From: Azospirillum halopraeferens DSM 3675
Lineage (GTDB): Bacteria > Pseudomonadota > Alphaproteobacteria > Azospirillales > Azospirillaceae
Direction of reading: 5' to 3'
Assembly: GCF_000429625.1 (NCBI RefSeq)
Contig: NZ_AUCF01000001.1
Span: forward strand, 248,001 to 312,000
DNA length: 64,000 nucleotides
A program made the position numbers and the translations under genes. Under the pieces are notes generated by a model. The model was given only the letters and a program-made list of their open reading frames with translations. It had not been told where the DNA came from and did no database searches. This document shows, piece by piece, positions 10,750-17,745 of the stretch (position 1 is the first letter of the stretch; the number at the start of each line of letters is the position of its first letter).

Positions 10750-11061
10750 ATGCTCCGGTGGGTCCCGACGGCCGTCGTCGCAACCCTGATGATGTCCATC
10801 CCCGCTTTCGGCGCCGAGACACCGCCATCGGCAGAGCCGGCGCCGGAGGCACCGTCTCCGGCGCCGGAATCGCCGGCGGAAAAGGCCCGCCGCGGTGTCG
10901 ATCTGCTGCTGGAGGCGCTGGAGGGATGGGTGCGCCAGTTCCCGTCCTATGCGCCGCCGGAGTTCACTCCCGAGGGAGATATCATCATCCGCCGCCTTGA
11001 CCGGCCCGGCGCCCCGCCTCCTGCGAACCCGCCGCCGCCGGGCGGGGGAACGCGCCTTTAG
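10750..11061 (+). CDS. Small exported conserved hypothetical protein (sometimes mislabelled AAA+ family)
   Basis: This is a 103-residue protein. A signal peptide (MLRWVPTAVVATLMMSIPAFGAE) is followed by a Pro/Glu/Ala-rich linker. A short conserved segment, GVDLLLEALEGWVRQFPSY then EFTPEGDIIIRR, ends in a Pro-rich tail. The last segment matches short periplasmic proteins common in alphaproteobacteria (pattern ...Y.APE..P.GDIIIRR) that databases sometimes call 'AAA+ family ATPase', although no ATPase motif is present. The Shine-Dalgarno GAGGAGG lies 6 bp before the ATG. The function is unknown. Confidence 0.7.
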   Translation: MLRWVPTAVVATLMMSIPAFGAETPPSAEPAPEAPSPAPESPAEKARRGVDLLLEALEGWVRQFPSYAPPEFTPEGDIIIRRLDRPGAPPPANPPPPGGGTRL

Positions 11062-11151
11062 ACGGACAGGGTGCGGGGGGCGAAGCGAAGGCGTGGCGGC
11101 GGGCGCCGCACGTGTTAAGATGGCGCCCTACCCGATCTCCGGAGGAAATCC

Positions 11152-11493
11152 ATGCGCACCGTGCTCGTCCTCGCTCTCGCCGGCTTCCTGGCCGTCGCAC
11201 CCGCCGTCACCCGGGCTCAGGACGTTCCGGCTCAGGTGCCGCTGCAGGCGCCGGTCGAGAACGGTGTGGCGGCCGGTCCCAGCATCTTCGGGCTGGCGCC
11301 CGAGCACGCGCTGTCCGTCGGCATCGGCATCGTCGCCGGCGCGCTCGCCATGGATATGCTGGCGGGGCGCGGTTCCCTCATCGGCGCCATCGCGGGCGGA
11401 CTGATCGGAAGCTGGTGGTACGGCACCCACGAGGCCGGCCCGCGCGCGGCGCGCGTCAACCGCATCGCGTACGAGCCGGCACCCGCCATCTGA
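11152..11493 (+). CDS. Small exported/membrane hypothetical protein with a glycine-rich hydrophobic hairpin
   Basis: This is a 113-residue protein with a clear signal peptide (MRTVLVLALAGFLAVAPAV, TRAQD cleavage region). It then has two short glycine-rich hydrophobic stretches, VGIGIVAGALAMDML and LIGAIAGGLIGSWWYG, resembling glycine-zipper outer-membrane proteins. The GGAGGA Shine-Dalgarno is 5 bp before the ATG. It lies in the same direction as the preceding small exported gene, 90 bp apart, so they may be co-transcribed. I do not recognise a specific family. Confidence 0.6.
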   Translation: MRTVLVLALAGFLAVAPAVTRAQDVPAQVPLQAPVENGVAAGPSIFGLAPEHALSVGIGIVAGALAMDMLAGRGSLIGAIAGGLIGSWWYGTHEAGPRAARVNRIAYEPAPAI

Positions 11494-11509
11494 ACGAGGG
11501 CTGCCGGCA

Positions 11510-12223
11510 CTACGGGAGCGTGTCCGTGTCGTCGGGCATGTACGCGACGCTCAGGTCGCCGTTGCTGCACAGCGCACGGCGGTGCTGGCGATAAGCGCTG
11601 CGCTGGGCTGCATAGGGGTCCAGCGCGGAGCGCTCCAGGTGACGCACGTCGGAGATAACCTCCATGGAGCCGACGGTGCGATCGGTGGCGACGAACGCGG
11701 TGAACGCGTCGCCGAACAACGCCGTTCCCGCGGCCAGCGTCACGACGGCGCCGGTCAGGTCGCGGGTCGTCGTCGGCCCGATCAGCGGCAGCACCAGGAA
11801 GGCGCCTTCCGGCATGCCGTGGGTGCACAGCGTCTGTCCCAGATCTTCGGACCGCGACTCAAACCCCAGTCCGGTGGCAGCGTCGAACAGGCCGAGCACA
11901 CCGAAGGTGCTGTTGATGGCGAAGCGGGCCGTTGCCGCCCCGGCGTTGTCCAGATCGCCTTGCAGGCTGCTGTTCAGGGCCGTCAGCGGCTCGCGCAGGT
12001 TGGACAGGGCATTCGACACCGATGACCGCACTGCCTCGGGCACGGCGTCGACATAATAGCGGGTCGCGGGAACCAGCACCTTGTCCTGGACGGCGGCGTT
12101 GAATCCGTAGATGGCGCGGTTGAACCGCTCAAAGGGGTCTCCTCCCGGTTCGGCCAGCGCCGGTGCGGGGAGGAGGGCGAGGCCCGCGGCAAGGGCAAGG
12201 CCGGCGCAGGGTCGTGGCAGCAA
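11510..12223 (-). CDS. mlaA: MlaA/VacJ-family outer-membrane lipid-asymmetry protein, without a lipobox
   Basis: This is a 237-residue protein. The VacJ/MlaA domain spans about 28-220: DPFERFNRAIYGFNAAVQD, RSSVSNALSNLREPLTALNS, LGLFDAATGLGFE..SEDLGQTL and LPLIGPTTTRDLTG. MlaA forms the outer-membrane pore that passes mislocalised phospholipids to the Mla pathway. The signal peptide ends LLPAPALAEPGG, an AXA signal-peptidase-I site; there is no lipobox cysteine (the only early Cys is residue 6). It is therefore predicted not to be a lipoprotein, unlike E. coli MlaA. No mlaBCDEF genes are adjacent here. Confidence 0.9.
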   Translation of the reverse strand: MLPRPCAGLALAAGLALLPAPALAEPGGDPFERFNRAIYGFNAAVQDKVLVPATRYYVDAVPEAVRSSVSNALSNLREPLTALNSSLQGDLDNAGAATARFAINSTFGVLGLFDAATGLGFESRSEDLGQTLCTHGMPEGAFLVLPLIGPTTTRDLTGAVVTLAAGTALFGDAFTAFVATDRTVGSMEVISDVRHLERSALDPYAAQRSAYRQHRRALCSNGDLSVAYMPDDTDTLP

Positions 12224-12557
12224 GGAGAACCCCCGTTTCGGTGTTCGGGCCGGATCGAAGCCGCCCGTCGCGTAAACGCAGAACAGGGGCCGGGGCGATC
12301 CATTACCTTACCGGGGATCGTTCTTCTGAGACTGTTCCTGCCGCTTCAGGATGTATGTCCTTCCATCTGGCATGTGTATGTGTGGAGACAATCGGAGGCG
12401 CGGGTGTACGCAAGAGGCGCGTACGCGGCGTCTTGACAAGGCGGAACTGCGTGCTATCACAGCACCGCTTGCGTTTGCGCCACAACTTATCGCTCGCGAT
12501 GCCACGGCTTTCGGGGTATAGCAATTCGCGTTTGCGGTAATTCGATCGAGGGCGGTT
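12224..12557. other. Divergent intergenic region upstream of mlaA and a hypothetical gene
   Basis: These 334 bp are AT-richer than the coding DNA and contain one credible plus-strand promoter, listed separately at 12433-12460. Between the -10 and the gene there is a short dyad GTGCT-ATCAC-AGCAC. I see no small gene here. Confidence 0.4.
12433..12460 (+). promoter_or_regulatory. Putative sigma-70 promoter for the 12558 gene
   Basis: A perfect -35 hexamer TTGACA (12433-12438) is followed after 16 bp by TATCAC (12455-12460), about 98 bp upstream of the ATG at 12558. The -10 is only a partial match, so the call rests mainly on the -35 and its position. Confidence 0.45.
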
Positions 12558-12986
12558 ATGGCGGTACCCGACGAAGTCAGGAAGCGGTTTGCGGAGTACG
12601 TCAAGGTCCAGGCCCTCGACAGTCGCTTCATCAGCCGTGATACCGAACGGAAGATCCTGGAAGACGGTGTCATGCGCTTCGAGATCGGGCTTGATGACGG
12701 CCGCCAGATCATGTTGGGCGTGGCGCAGGAGTGCGGGTACGTCTTCGAAACCGAGGCCGAGAAGCGCATACGCGACATCCTCGACGGCTACGCCGAGGAC
12801 GGCCGGATCGACAAGCGCGAGTTCACCGAGAGCGTCGCCTTCCTGAGGAAGTTCTGCGCCAACGGCCTGAGCGAGGACGAGGCGCGCAAGCGGGTCAAGA
12901 AGATCATGCTGGCCAACGGCTGGAAGCCGAAGCGCCGCGGCCTTCTGGGGACCAAGCGCTGGTTCACCCGCGTCGAGGCGGACTGA
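12558..12986 (+). CDS. Conserved hypothetical protein with a degenerate EF-hand-like/TerB-like helical segment
   Basis: This is a 142-residue soluble protein, MAVPDEVRKRFAEYVK.... It is strongly charged and predicted mostly helical after residue 60. The segment GYAEDGRIDKREF (about 77-89) resembles an EF-hand loop in its second half (D-G-x-I-x-x-x-E) but lacks the leading acidic ligands, and similar helical hairpins occur in TerB-like proteins. The end is basic (KPKRRGLLGTKRW). The Shine-Dalgarno GAGGGCGG precedes the ATG and an intrinsic terminator follows 32 bp after the stop, so it is an independent single-gene unit. The function is unknown. Confidence 0.75.
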   Translation: MAVPDEVRKRFAEYVKVQALDSRFISRDTERKILEDGVMRFEIGLDDGRQIMLGVAQECGYVFETEAEKRIRDILDGYAEDGRIDKREFTESVAFLRKFCANGLSEDEARKRVKKIMLANGWKPKRRGLLGTKRWFTRVEAD

Positions 12987-13017
12987 ACGATTCTGCGGTC
13001 GATAAAAAACCGACAGC

Positions 13018-13049
13018 AAAAGAGCCGCCGGCACGCCGGCGGCTCTTTT
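13018..13049. terminator. Intrinsic terminator (bidirectional)
   Basis: Perfect 15-bp arms AAAAGAGCCGCCGGC / GCCGGCGGCTCTTTT surround a 2-base gap. The outer A/T pairs open to give a GC hairpin followed by a T-run on either strand. It is 32 bp after the stop of the 12558 gene and also downstream of the convergent Mic60-like gene, so it can serve both. Confidence 0.9.
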
Positions 13050-13148
13050 GACGTTCGGCGCAGAGATGCCTGACGCCGACGGTCCTCCCCGGGGGGACGC
13101 CCTCGGCATCACGTCTGCAATTGGTGCGAACACACGGATCCGGCAGGT

Positions 13149-13193
13149 GGCACGGCCGGAGAACGATGGATACGATCGTTCTCCGGCCGTGCC
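13149..13193. repeat. Long-stem palindromic repeat, copy 1 (REP-like)
   Basis: Perfect 19-bp arms GGCACGGCCGGAGAACGAT / ATCGTTCTCCGGCCGTGCC enclose a 7-base loop, GGATACG. It sits 4 bp from the stop codon of the Mic60-like gene at 13198. The same architecture (ACGGCCGGA core, 7-base loop) recurs at 24827-24865 with compensated substitutions in the stem, and a degraded copy lies near 36233-36272. It is intergenic, as expected for a REP-type element or a conserved transcript end. Confidence 0.75.
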
Positions 13194-13197
13194 GGAA

Positions 13198-14094
13198 CTA
13201 CTTCGCGGACATGCGCGCCAGTGCCAGGGTGGTCAGCGCGTTGGCACCGCGGTCGGCAGCGACACGGGCGGCAGCGGCGTCGTACCACTCCCTGGCCGGG
13301 CCGTCCTCGGGTAGGGAGATGTGGCTCAGCTCGTCCACGGCACCGGCCAGATCATCGGCCGAGAGGCGGGCGCGGGCGCGCTGGACGGTGGCGAAGGCGC
13401 CTTCCGCGGGCGGCGTATCCAGGCGTACGATGTAGCGGATCTGCTCCACCACCGACGACCAGGGGGCGTACCAGTTGGCCTCCTTCACCACGTCGGTCGC
13501 CGGCTGCTGCCCGGCGACGATGGCGGCGGCGGCGTGCGGGAACTGCTCGCGGAGCTGGGCGCGCATGGGAATGCCGGCGGCGGCCCGGGATGCGAACTCG
13601 GCCACCACCTTTTCCACATCCGGATCGTTGCCGGCAATGCCCCGCAGGGTCGCCAGTTCGACCTCGAACGGGCCGGGACGGCGCAGGGCGTTGCGCAACT
13701 CGCCGACGGCCAGCGCAAGCGCCGCCGAGCGCAGGTCGGCAGCGGCGGCAACCCCGCCCTCGGCGGTGCCGGCCAGACGGTTCACCTGTTCGCCCAGCGC
13801 GGCGACGCGCGCCTCCAGATCACCCAGGCTGCCGGCCAGCCGCGCCTGCGTGCCTTCGATGCGCTGGAAGGGGGCCGCGATCGGATCGGGAACGCCCAGC
13901 GCCCTGAACACATCGGGCGACCACTGCGGCGCCGTCGCCACCGTCAGCCCGCTCACCGCCACCGCGAACAGCAGGGACACCACCACCGTTCCGACACCGC
14001 CACCGCTGCGCGGCGCAGGCTGCGGCGCGGGGGTGGCGGCGGCGGCGGGGGATTCGGACGATCCGTCGGTCGTCCGGCTCTCGTTCTCGCTCAT
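13198..14094 (-). CDS. Mic60/mitofilin-like membrane protein (COG4223-type), paralogue 1
   Basis: This is a 298-residue bitopic inner-membrane protein. A cytosolic Ser/Ala/Pro-rich N-terminus of about 33 residues precedes a single transmembrane segment (VGTVVVSLLFAVAVSGLTVA, about 34-53). A short heptad-containing helix follows (RIEGTQARLAGSLGDLEARV). The C-terminal domain has the bacterial mitofilin-type signature: GELRNALRRPGPFEVELATL ... RAAAGIPMRAQLREQFP ... a final helix pair DDLAGAVDELSHI / EWYDAAAARVAADR. Alphaproteobacterial Mic60 shapes inner membranes and is normally encoded beside hemCD; this gene is not. It is divergent from paralogue 2 and the dynamin-like gene. The Shine-Dalgarno GGAGCGG supports the start. 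Confidence 0.8.
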   Translation of the reverse strand: MSENESRTTDGSSESPAAAATPAPQPAPRSGGGVGTVVVSLLFAVAVSGLTVATAPQWSPDVFRALGVPDPIAAPFQRIEGTQARLAGSLGDLEARVAALGEQVNRLAGTAEGGVAAAADLRSAALALAVGELRNALRRPGPFEVELATLRGIAGNDPDVEKVVAEFASRAAAGIPMRAQLREQFPHAAAAIVAGQQPATDVVKEANWYAPWSSVVEQIRYIVRLDTPPAEGAFATVQRARARLSADDLAGAVDELSHISLPEDGPAREWYDAAAARVAADRGANALTTLALARMSAK

Positions 14095-14567
14095 CGATCC
14101 GCTCCGTTATGACTGAAGGTTGGGTCAGCCTGATCCTGTCGGGACAAATACAAGGGCAATTCACCGAACTCAACCCGCACGTGGCGGTGCAGCGAGTCGC
14201 ACACGTTCATGTCTTTGAAGTTACATGAAGCCGGGGTGTATGCGCGAGCCCATAATAGCATCAATCCGGCTGGCGATGTGAGCGGTCCCGATAACATTGC
14301 ACCGGTGTGTATTTCTCCCCGTTGCCAGGAAGGAGGCAAGCAACCGCACTTTCTTCTCCCCAGCGGTCGGGTGCGCTGTTACACTTCGCGCCCGTACGGT
14401 ACACCTGTCCCCATGCGATGACCGCGCATCCCGGCGATGATGCGGAACGGTGCGTGCGCCGGCGTGCGATACCGCGATTCAGCGGGTCCGCCGGCGGGCG
14501 GCGAAAGCGTGCGGTCGGGGGTGCAGTCGTATCCGGCCTTCGCGCGAACAGACCGACAGGTGCACCA
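14095..14567. other. Divergent control region of the mitofilin-like/dynamin cluster
   Basis: These 473 bp separate paralogue 1 from the paralogue 2 operon. The frame of the 14568 gene is open back to about 14307, but that part has low-complexity basic composition and no ribosome-binding site. A dyad TTCATGT-N10-ACATGAA lies at 14206-14229 and could be an operator. No clear promoter hexamers were found. Both transcription units must start here. Confidence 0.4.
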
Positions 14568-15998
14568 ATGACCTCGCTTCCCGGCTCGGACCGTCCGGAG
14601 ACCTCCATCAATCCCCCCACCGCCGGCGATTCGGAATCGTCGGGCGCGGCGGCCGTGCCGACGAACGCGGTGGAGCGGGTGATCGAACGGTTCGGCGGCA
14701 TCCGCCCGATGGCCGACAAGCTGGGGGTGCCCGTCAGCACCGTGCAGGGATGGAAGAAGCGGGCCTCCATACCCGCTCCCCGCCAGGCGGAAGTACGGGC
14801 CGCCGCCGCGCGCCTGGATCTGGCCATCGACGAAGCCGACCTGGTTGCCGCCTTCCCGGCCGAGTCGCCGGCCTCTGATGCGCCGGCACCCGAAGCGCCG
14901 GCTCTTGAGGCTCCGGCCCCTGATGCCCCGGCCGCGGACTCCCCGGCCCCGGAACCGGCTGCGGCCCCACCAACCGAGCCGGTGGCGGCCGAACCGGTTT
15001 CCGTGCCCGCCGAACCCAAGGCTTCCGAACCGGCCCCCGAACCCGTCCGTGCGGCGGACGCCGCCCCGCCTCCCGAAGAGAAAGCGACCTTCACCATGAC
15101 CGCTCCCACCGAATCGAACACCGACGGAGCCAACCCCGGCACCCCGGCGTCCCCCGTCCATTCCCACATCTATGCACCGCCGGCACGCTCCGGTGGCGGG
15201 GCCGGTGCGGTGGCGGTGGCGGCGGCCCTGCTCGCCATCCTCGGCGCCGGCGTGGCGGTGACGGCGCCCCTGTGGTCGCCGGATTTCCTGGCGAAGTCGA
15301 TTCAGGTGGACGCGATCCAGAGCCGGGTCGGCACGCTGGAGCAGTCGCTGGGGCTGAGCGCCACCGCGAACACGGCGCTGGGCGAGCGGCTCGCCGCGCT
15401 GGAAACCGCGGTCGGCGCTCTCGACCGCACGGTGGCGTCGCTCCCCGCGGCGCAGGCCGCCGGGGCCGTCGCCATCGGTCAGCTGCGCAACGCCCTGGCG
15501 GGCTCCGGCCCGTTCGCCATCGAGCTGGCCGCGGTGACCGTGTCGGGCATTGCGGACGAGGCGACGCTGAAGGCGCTGGCTCCGCTTCAGGCGCGCGCCG
15601 CCACCGGAATCCCGACGCGCAGCGACCTGAACGAGCGCTTCGCCTGGCTGGTGCCGGAGGTGATCCGCGCCGATTTCGGGGACACCGACGCATCGGGCCT
15701 GGGGCAGCGGATGTGGGGCTGGATGTCGGGCGTGGCCGGCGTGCTGCGGCTGCCCGCCGTGGCGACCCCTCCGGCGACGGACGAGCAGAGCACGCCGAAC
15801 CTGATCGCCCGCGCCGGCACCATGCTGGAGCGGGGCGAGCTGGCGGCGGCGGCCGATCTGGTCGCCATGCTGCCCGGTGCCGCCGGCGGTGCGGCCGGCC
15901 CGTGGCTGGACGACGCCCGCGCCCGCCTTGCCGCCGATGCCGCCAGCCAGCAGATCACACGGCGCGTCGCCGCGGTCCTGCCGGTTGCCGGCAAGTGA
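14568..15998 (+). CDS. Mic60/mitofilin-like membrane protein with N-terminal helix-turn-helix, paralogue 2
   Basis: This is a 476-residue protein. At about 33-75 there is a compact helix-turn-helix (VERVIERFGGIRPMADKLG then VPVSTVQGWKKR) of the Cro/YdaS-like 'carry-out-phage' type. A linker of about 85 residues rich in Ala, Pro and Glu follows. A transmembrane helix lies at about 208-233 (AVAVAAALLAILGAGVAVTA). After a short coiled coil comes the mitofilin-type C-terminus: QLRNALAGSGPFAIELA, ARAATGIPTRSDLNERFAWL, a RMWGWMSGVAGVLRL amphipathic segment, and ELAAAADLVAML ... PWLDDARARLAAD. The start at 14568 follows GACAGG. It heads an operon with the dynamin-like GTPase (192-bp gap) and paralogue 3. 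What a cytosolic HTH does on this membrane protein is unknown. Confidence 0.8.
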   Translation: MTSLPGSDRPETSINPPTAGDSESSGAAAVPTNAVERVIERFGGIRPMADKLGVPVSTVQGWKKRASIPAPRQAEVRAAAARLDLAIDEADLVAAFPAESPASDAPAPEAPALEAPAPDAPAADSPAPEPAAAPPTEPVAAEPVSVPAEPKASEPAPEPVRAADAAPPPEEKATFTMTAPTESNTDGANPGTPASPVHSHIYAPPARSGGGAGAVAVAAALLAILGAGVAVTAPLWSPDFLAKSIQVDAIQSRVGTLEQSLGLSATANTALGERLAALETAVGALDRTVASLPAAQAAGAVAIGQLRNALAGSGPFAIELAAVTVSGIADEATLKALAPLQARAATGIPTRSDLNERFAWLVPEVIRADFGDTDASGLGQRMWGWMSGVAGVLRLPAVATPPATDEQSTPNLIARAGTMLERGELAAAADLVAMLPGAAGGAAGPWLDDARARLAADAASQQITRRVAAVLPVAGK

Positions 15999-16190
15999 GA
16001 CGGCCATCCGGCGTTGCGTCCGCACGCCGGATCGGGAGGGGAGAGCCGGCGGCGTCGCTGCTGCGGTCGCCGCCGCCGGCCGGATGTCGCAGCATTTTTC
16101 CCCGGCGCGTCCGGCCCGTCCGTGGTACATGACGGGCCGTCCGGCCGGTGGCCGCACCCTGGGATTCACCACGAGGACGTGTAGGCGCGA

Positions 16191-17690
16191 ATGACCCCGA
16201 GGCAAGCACTGCAGCATCGCCTTTCCGCCTTGGAAGCGCATCTGAAGACCGAGAACCCCAATCTTCTCCCGGTCATTCCGACCTATCGGGAGTTCGATCG
16301 GCTGCTTCAGGGGCTCGGCCTGCTCAAGCGCGACGAGTCCCTGGCGACCCGCATCCCGTGGTGGCCGATGATTGCCATCCTGGGCACCTTCTCGGCGGGC
16401 AAGTCCACCTTCATCAACAGCTACCTGCGCCATCCCCTGCAGGGGACGGGCAACCAGGCGGTGGACGATAAGTTCACGGTGATCTGCTACGGCGCCGACA
16501 CCAAGCACGAGGCGCTGCCCGGCACCGCCCTGAACGCCGATCCCCGCTTTCCGTTCTACCGCATCTCCGACGAGGTGGAGAAGGTGGCGGCCGGCGAGGG
16601 CAAGCGCATCGACAGCTATCTCCAGCTCAAGACGCTGAAGAGTGACCGGGTGCGCGGCAAGATCATCATCGACTCTCCCGGCTTCGACGCCGACGACCAG
16701 CGGCGATCGGTGCTGCGCCTGGTCGACCACATCATCGACCTGTCCGACCTGGTGCTGGTGTTCTTCGACGCACGCCACCCCGAACCCGGCGCCATGCACG
16801 ACACGCTGCACCTTCTGGTGTCGAAGACGGTGCGCCGGGCCGATGCGCGCAAGTTCCTCTACATCCTGAACCAGATCGACACCACCGCCCGCGAGGACAA
16901 CGCCGAGGCGGTGTTCGGCGCCTGGCAGCGGTCGGTTGCACAGGCCGGTCTGGTCAGCGGCCGCTTCTACGGCATCTACGACCGGGAGGCGGCCGGCCCC
17001 ATCGGCAACGAGGCGCAGCGCGCCCGCTATGAATCCAAGGCCGCCGCCGACCTGGCCGAGATCCACGGCCGCATCGCCGAGGTGGAGATCGGCCGCGGCT
17101 ATCGCATCGTCGGCATGCTCGACTCCCTGACCAAGGAGGTGGAGGGCGAACTGGTCCCTTACGTCCAGGCGGCGGTGGCGCGCTGGCGGCGTGCGGTGCT
17201 GATGGGCGACGCGGTGTGGGCGGGTCTCCTGGCAGCGCTGGCGGCGGGCGTCGTCTACCTGGGCGGTGTCGATGCGCTGCCCGCCTTCGGCACCTGGCTG
17301 GTGGAGGAGCAGCCCGCCTGGGCTGCCGGTCTGCCGGTGCGCCTGGTGGCGCTGGGCGTGGCAGTGGCCGGCATCTTCCTGGCCGGTCACTTCTGGCTGC
17401 GCGGCGTCATGGCCCGGCGAATCGCCGCCGGCCTGCCGGAGCGCATGGGCGAGGCGGACCTCAACCCCCGCAACGCGTTCCTGAAGAACACCGGGCTGTT
17501 CCGCAGCGTCCTGCGCAAAGTGCCGGTGGGCTGGGGCGGCCGGGCGCGCAAGCGCGTCTTCGCCATCCGGCAGGCGGTGGCGGCCCACGTCCAGCGCCTG
17601 AATGACCTGTATACCGACCCCACCGGCCGGCGCCGGCCGGCCGATGACGCCGAGGTGGCGCCGGCGGCCGGGACACCGGTGGGCACCTGA
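16191..17690 (+). CDS. Membrane-anchored dynamin/EHD-type GTPase
   Basis: This is a 499-residue protein. The G domain is complete: G1 GTFSAGKSTF with K71, G3 DSPGF at 161-165, and G4 NQID at 227-230. The FSAGKST form of the P-loop, with a preceding helical hairpin containing LPVIPTYREFDRLL, is typical of dynamin-superfamily proteins, close to EHD-type ATPases/GTPases. A helical stalk region follows (about 280-340), then two hydrophobic segments (AGLLAALAAGVVYLGGV about 343-365; VRLVALGVAVAGIFLAGHF about 382-402), an arrangement seen in membrane-inserted bacterial dynamin-like proteins. A basic C-terminus follows. It lies between two Mic60-like genes in one operon, which points to membrane remodelling. 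Confidence 0.85.
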   Translation: MTPRQALQHRLSALEAHLKTENPNLLPVIPTYREFDRLLQGLGLLKRDESLATRIPWWPMIAILGTFSAGKSTFINSYLRHPLQGTGNQAVDDKFTVICYGADTKHEALPGTALNADPRFPFYRISDEVEKVAAGEGKRIDSYLQLKTLKSDRVRGKIIIDSPGFDADDQRRSVLRLVDHIIDLSDLVLVFFDARHPEPGAMHDTLHLLVSKTVRRADARKFLYILNQIDTTAREDNAEAVFGAWQRSVAQAGLVSGRFYGIYDREAAGPIGNEAQRARYESKAAADLAEIHGRIAEVEIGRGYRIVGMLDSLTKEVEGELVPYVQAAVARWRRAVLMGDAVWAGLLAALAAGVVYLGGVDALPAFGTWLVEEQPAWAAGLPVRLVALGVAVAGIFLAGHFWLRGVMARRIAAGLPERMGEADLNPRNAFLKNTGLFRSVLRKVPVGWGGRARKRVFAIRQAVAAHVQRLNDLYTDPTGRRRPADDAEVAPAAGTPVGT

Positions 17691-17745
17691 ATCGACGGTC
17701 CGGCCGGCAAGCAAGACCGGGGCAAAGCGCGAGGAGACAGCAGCG

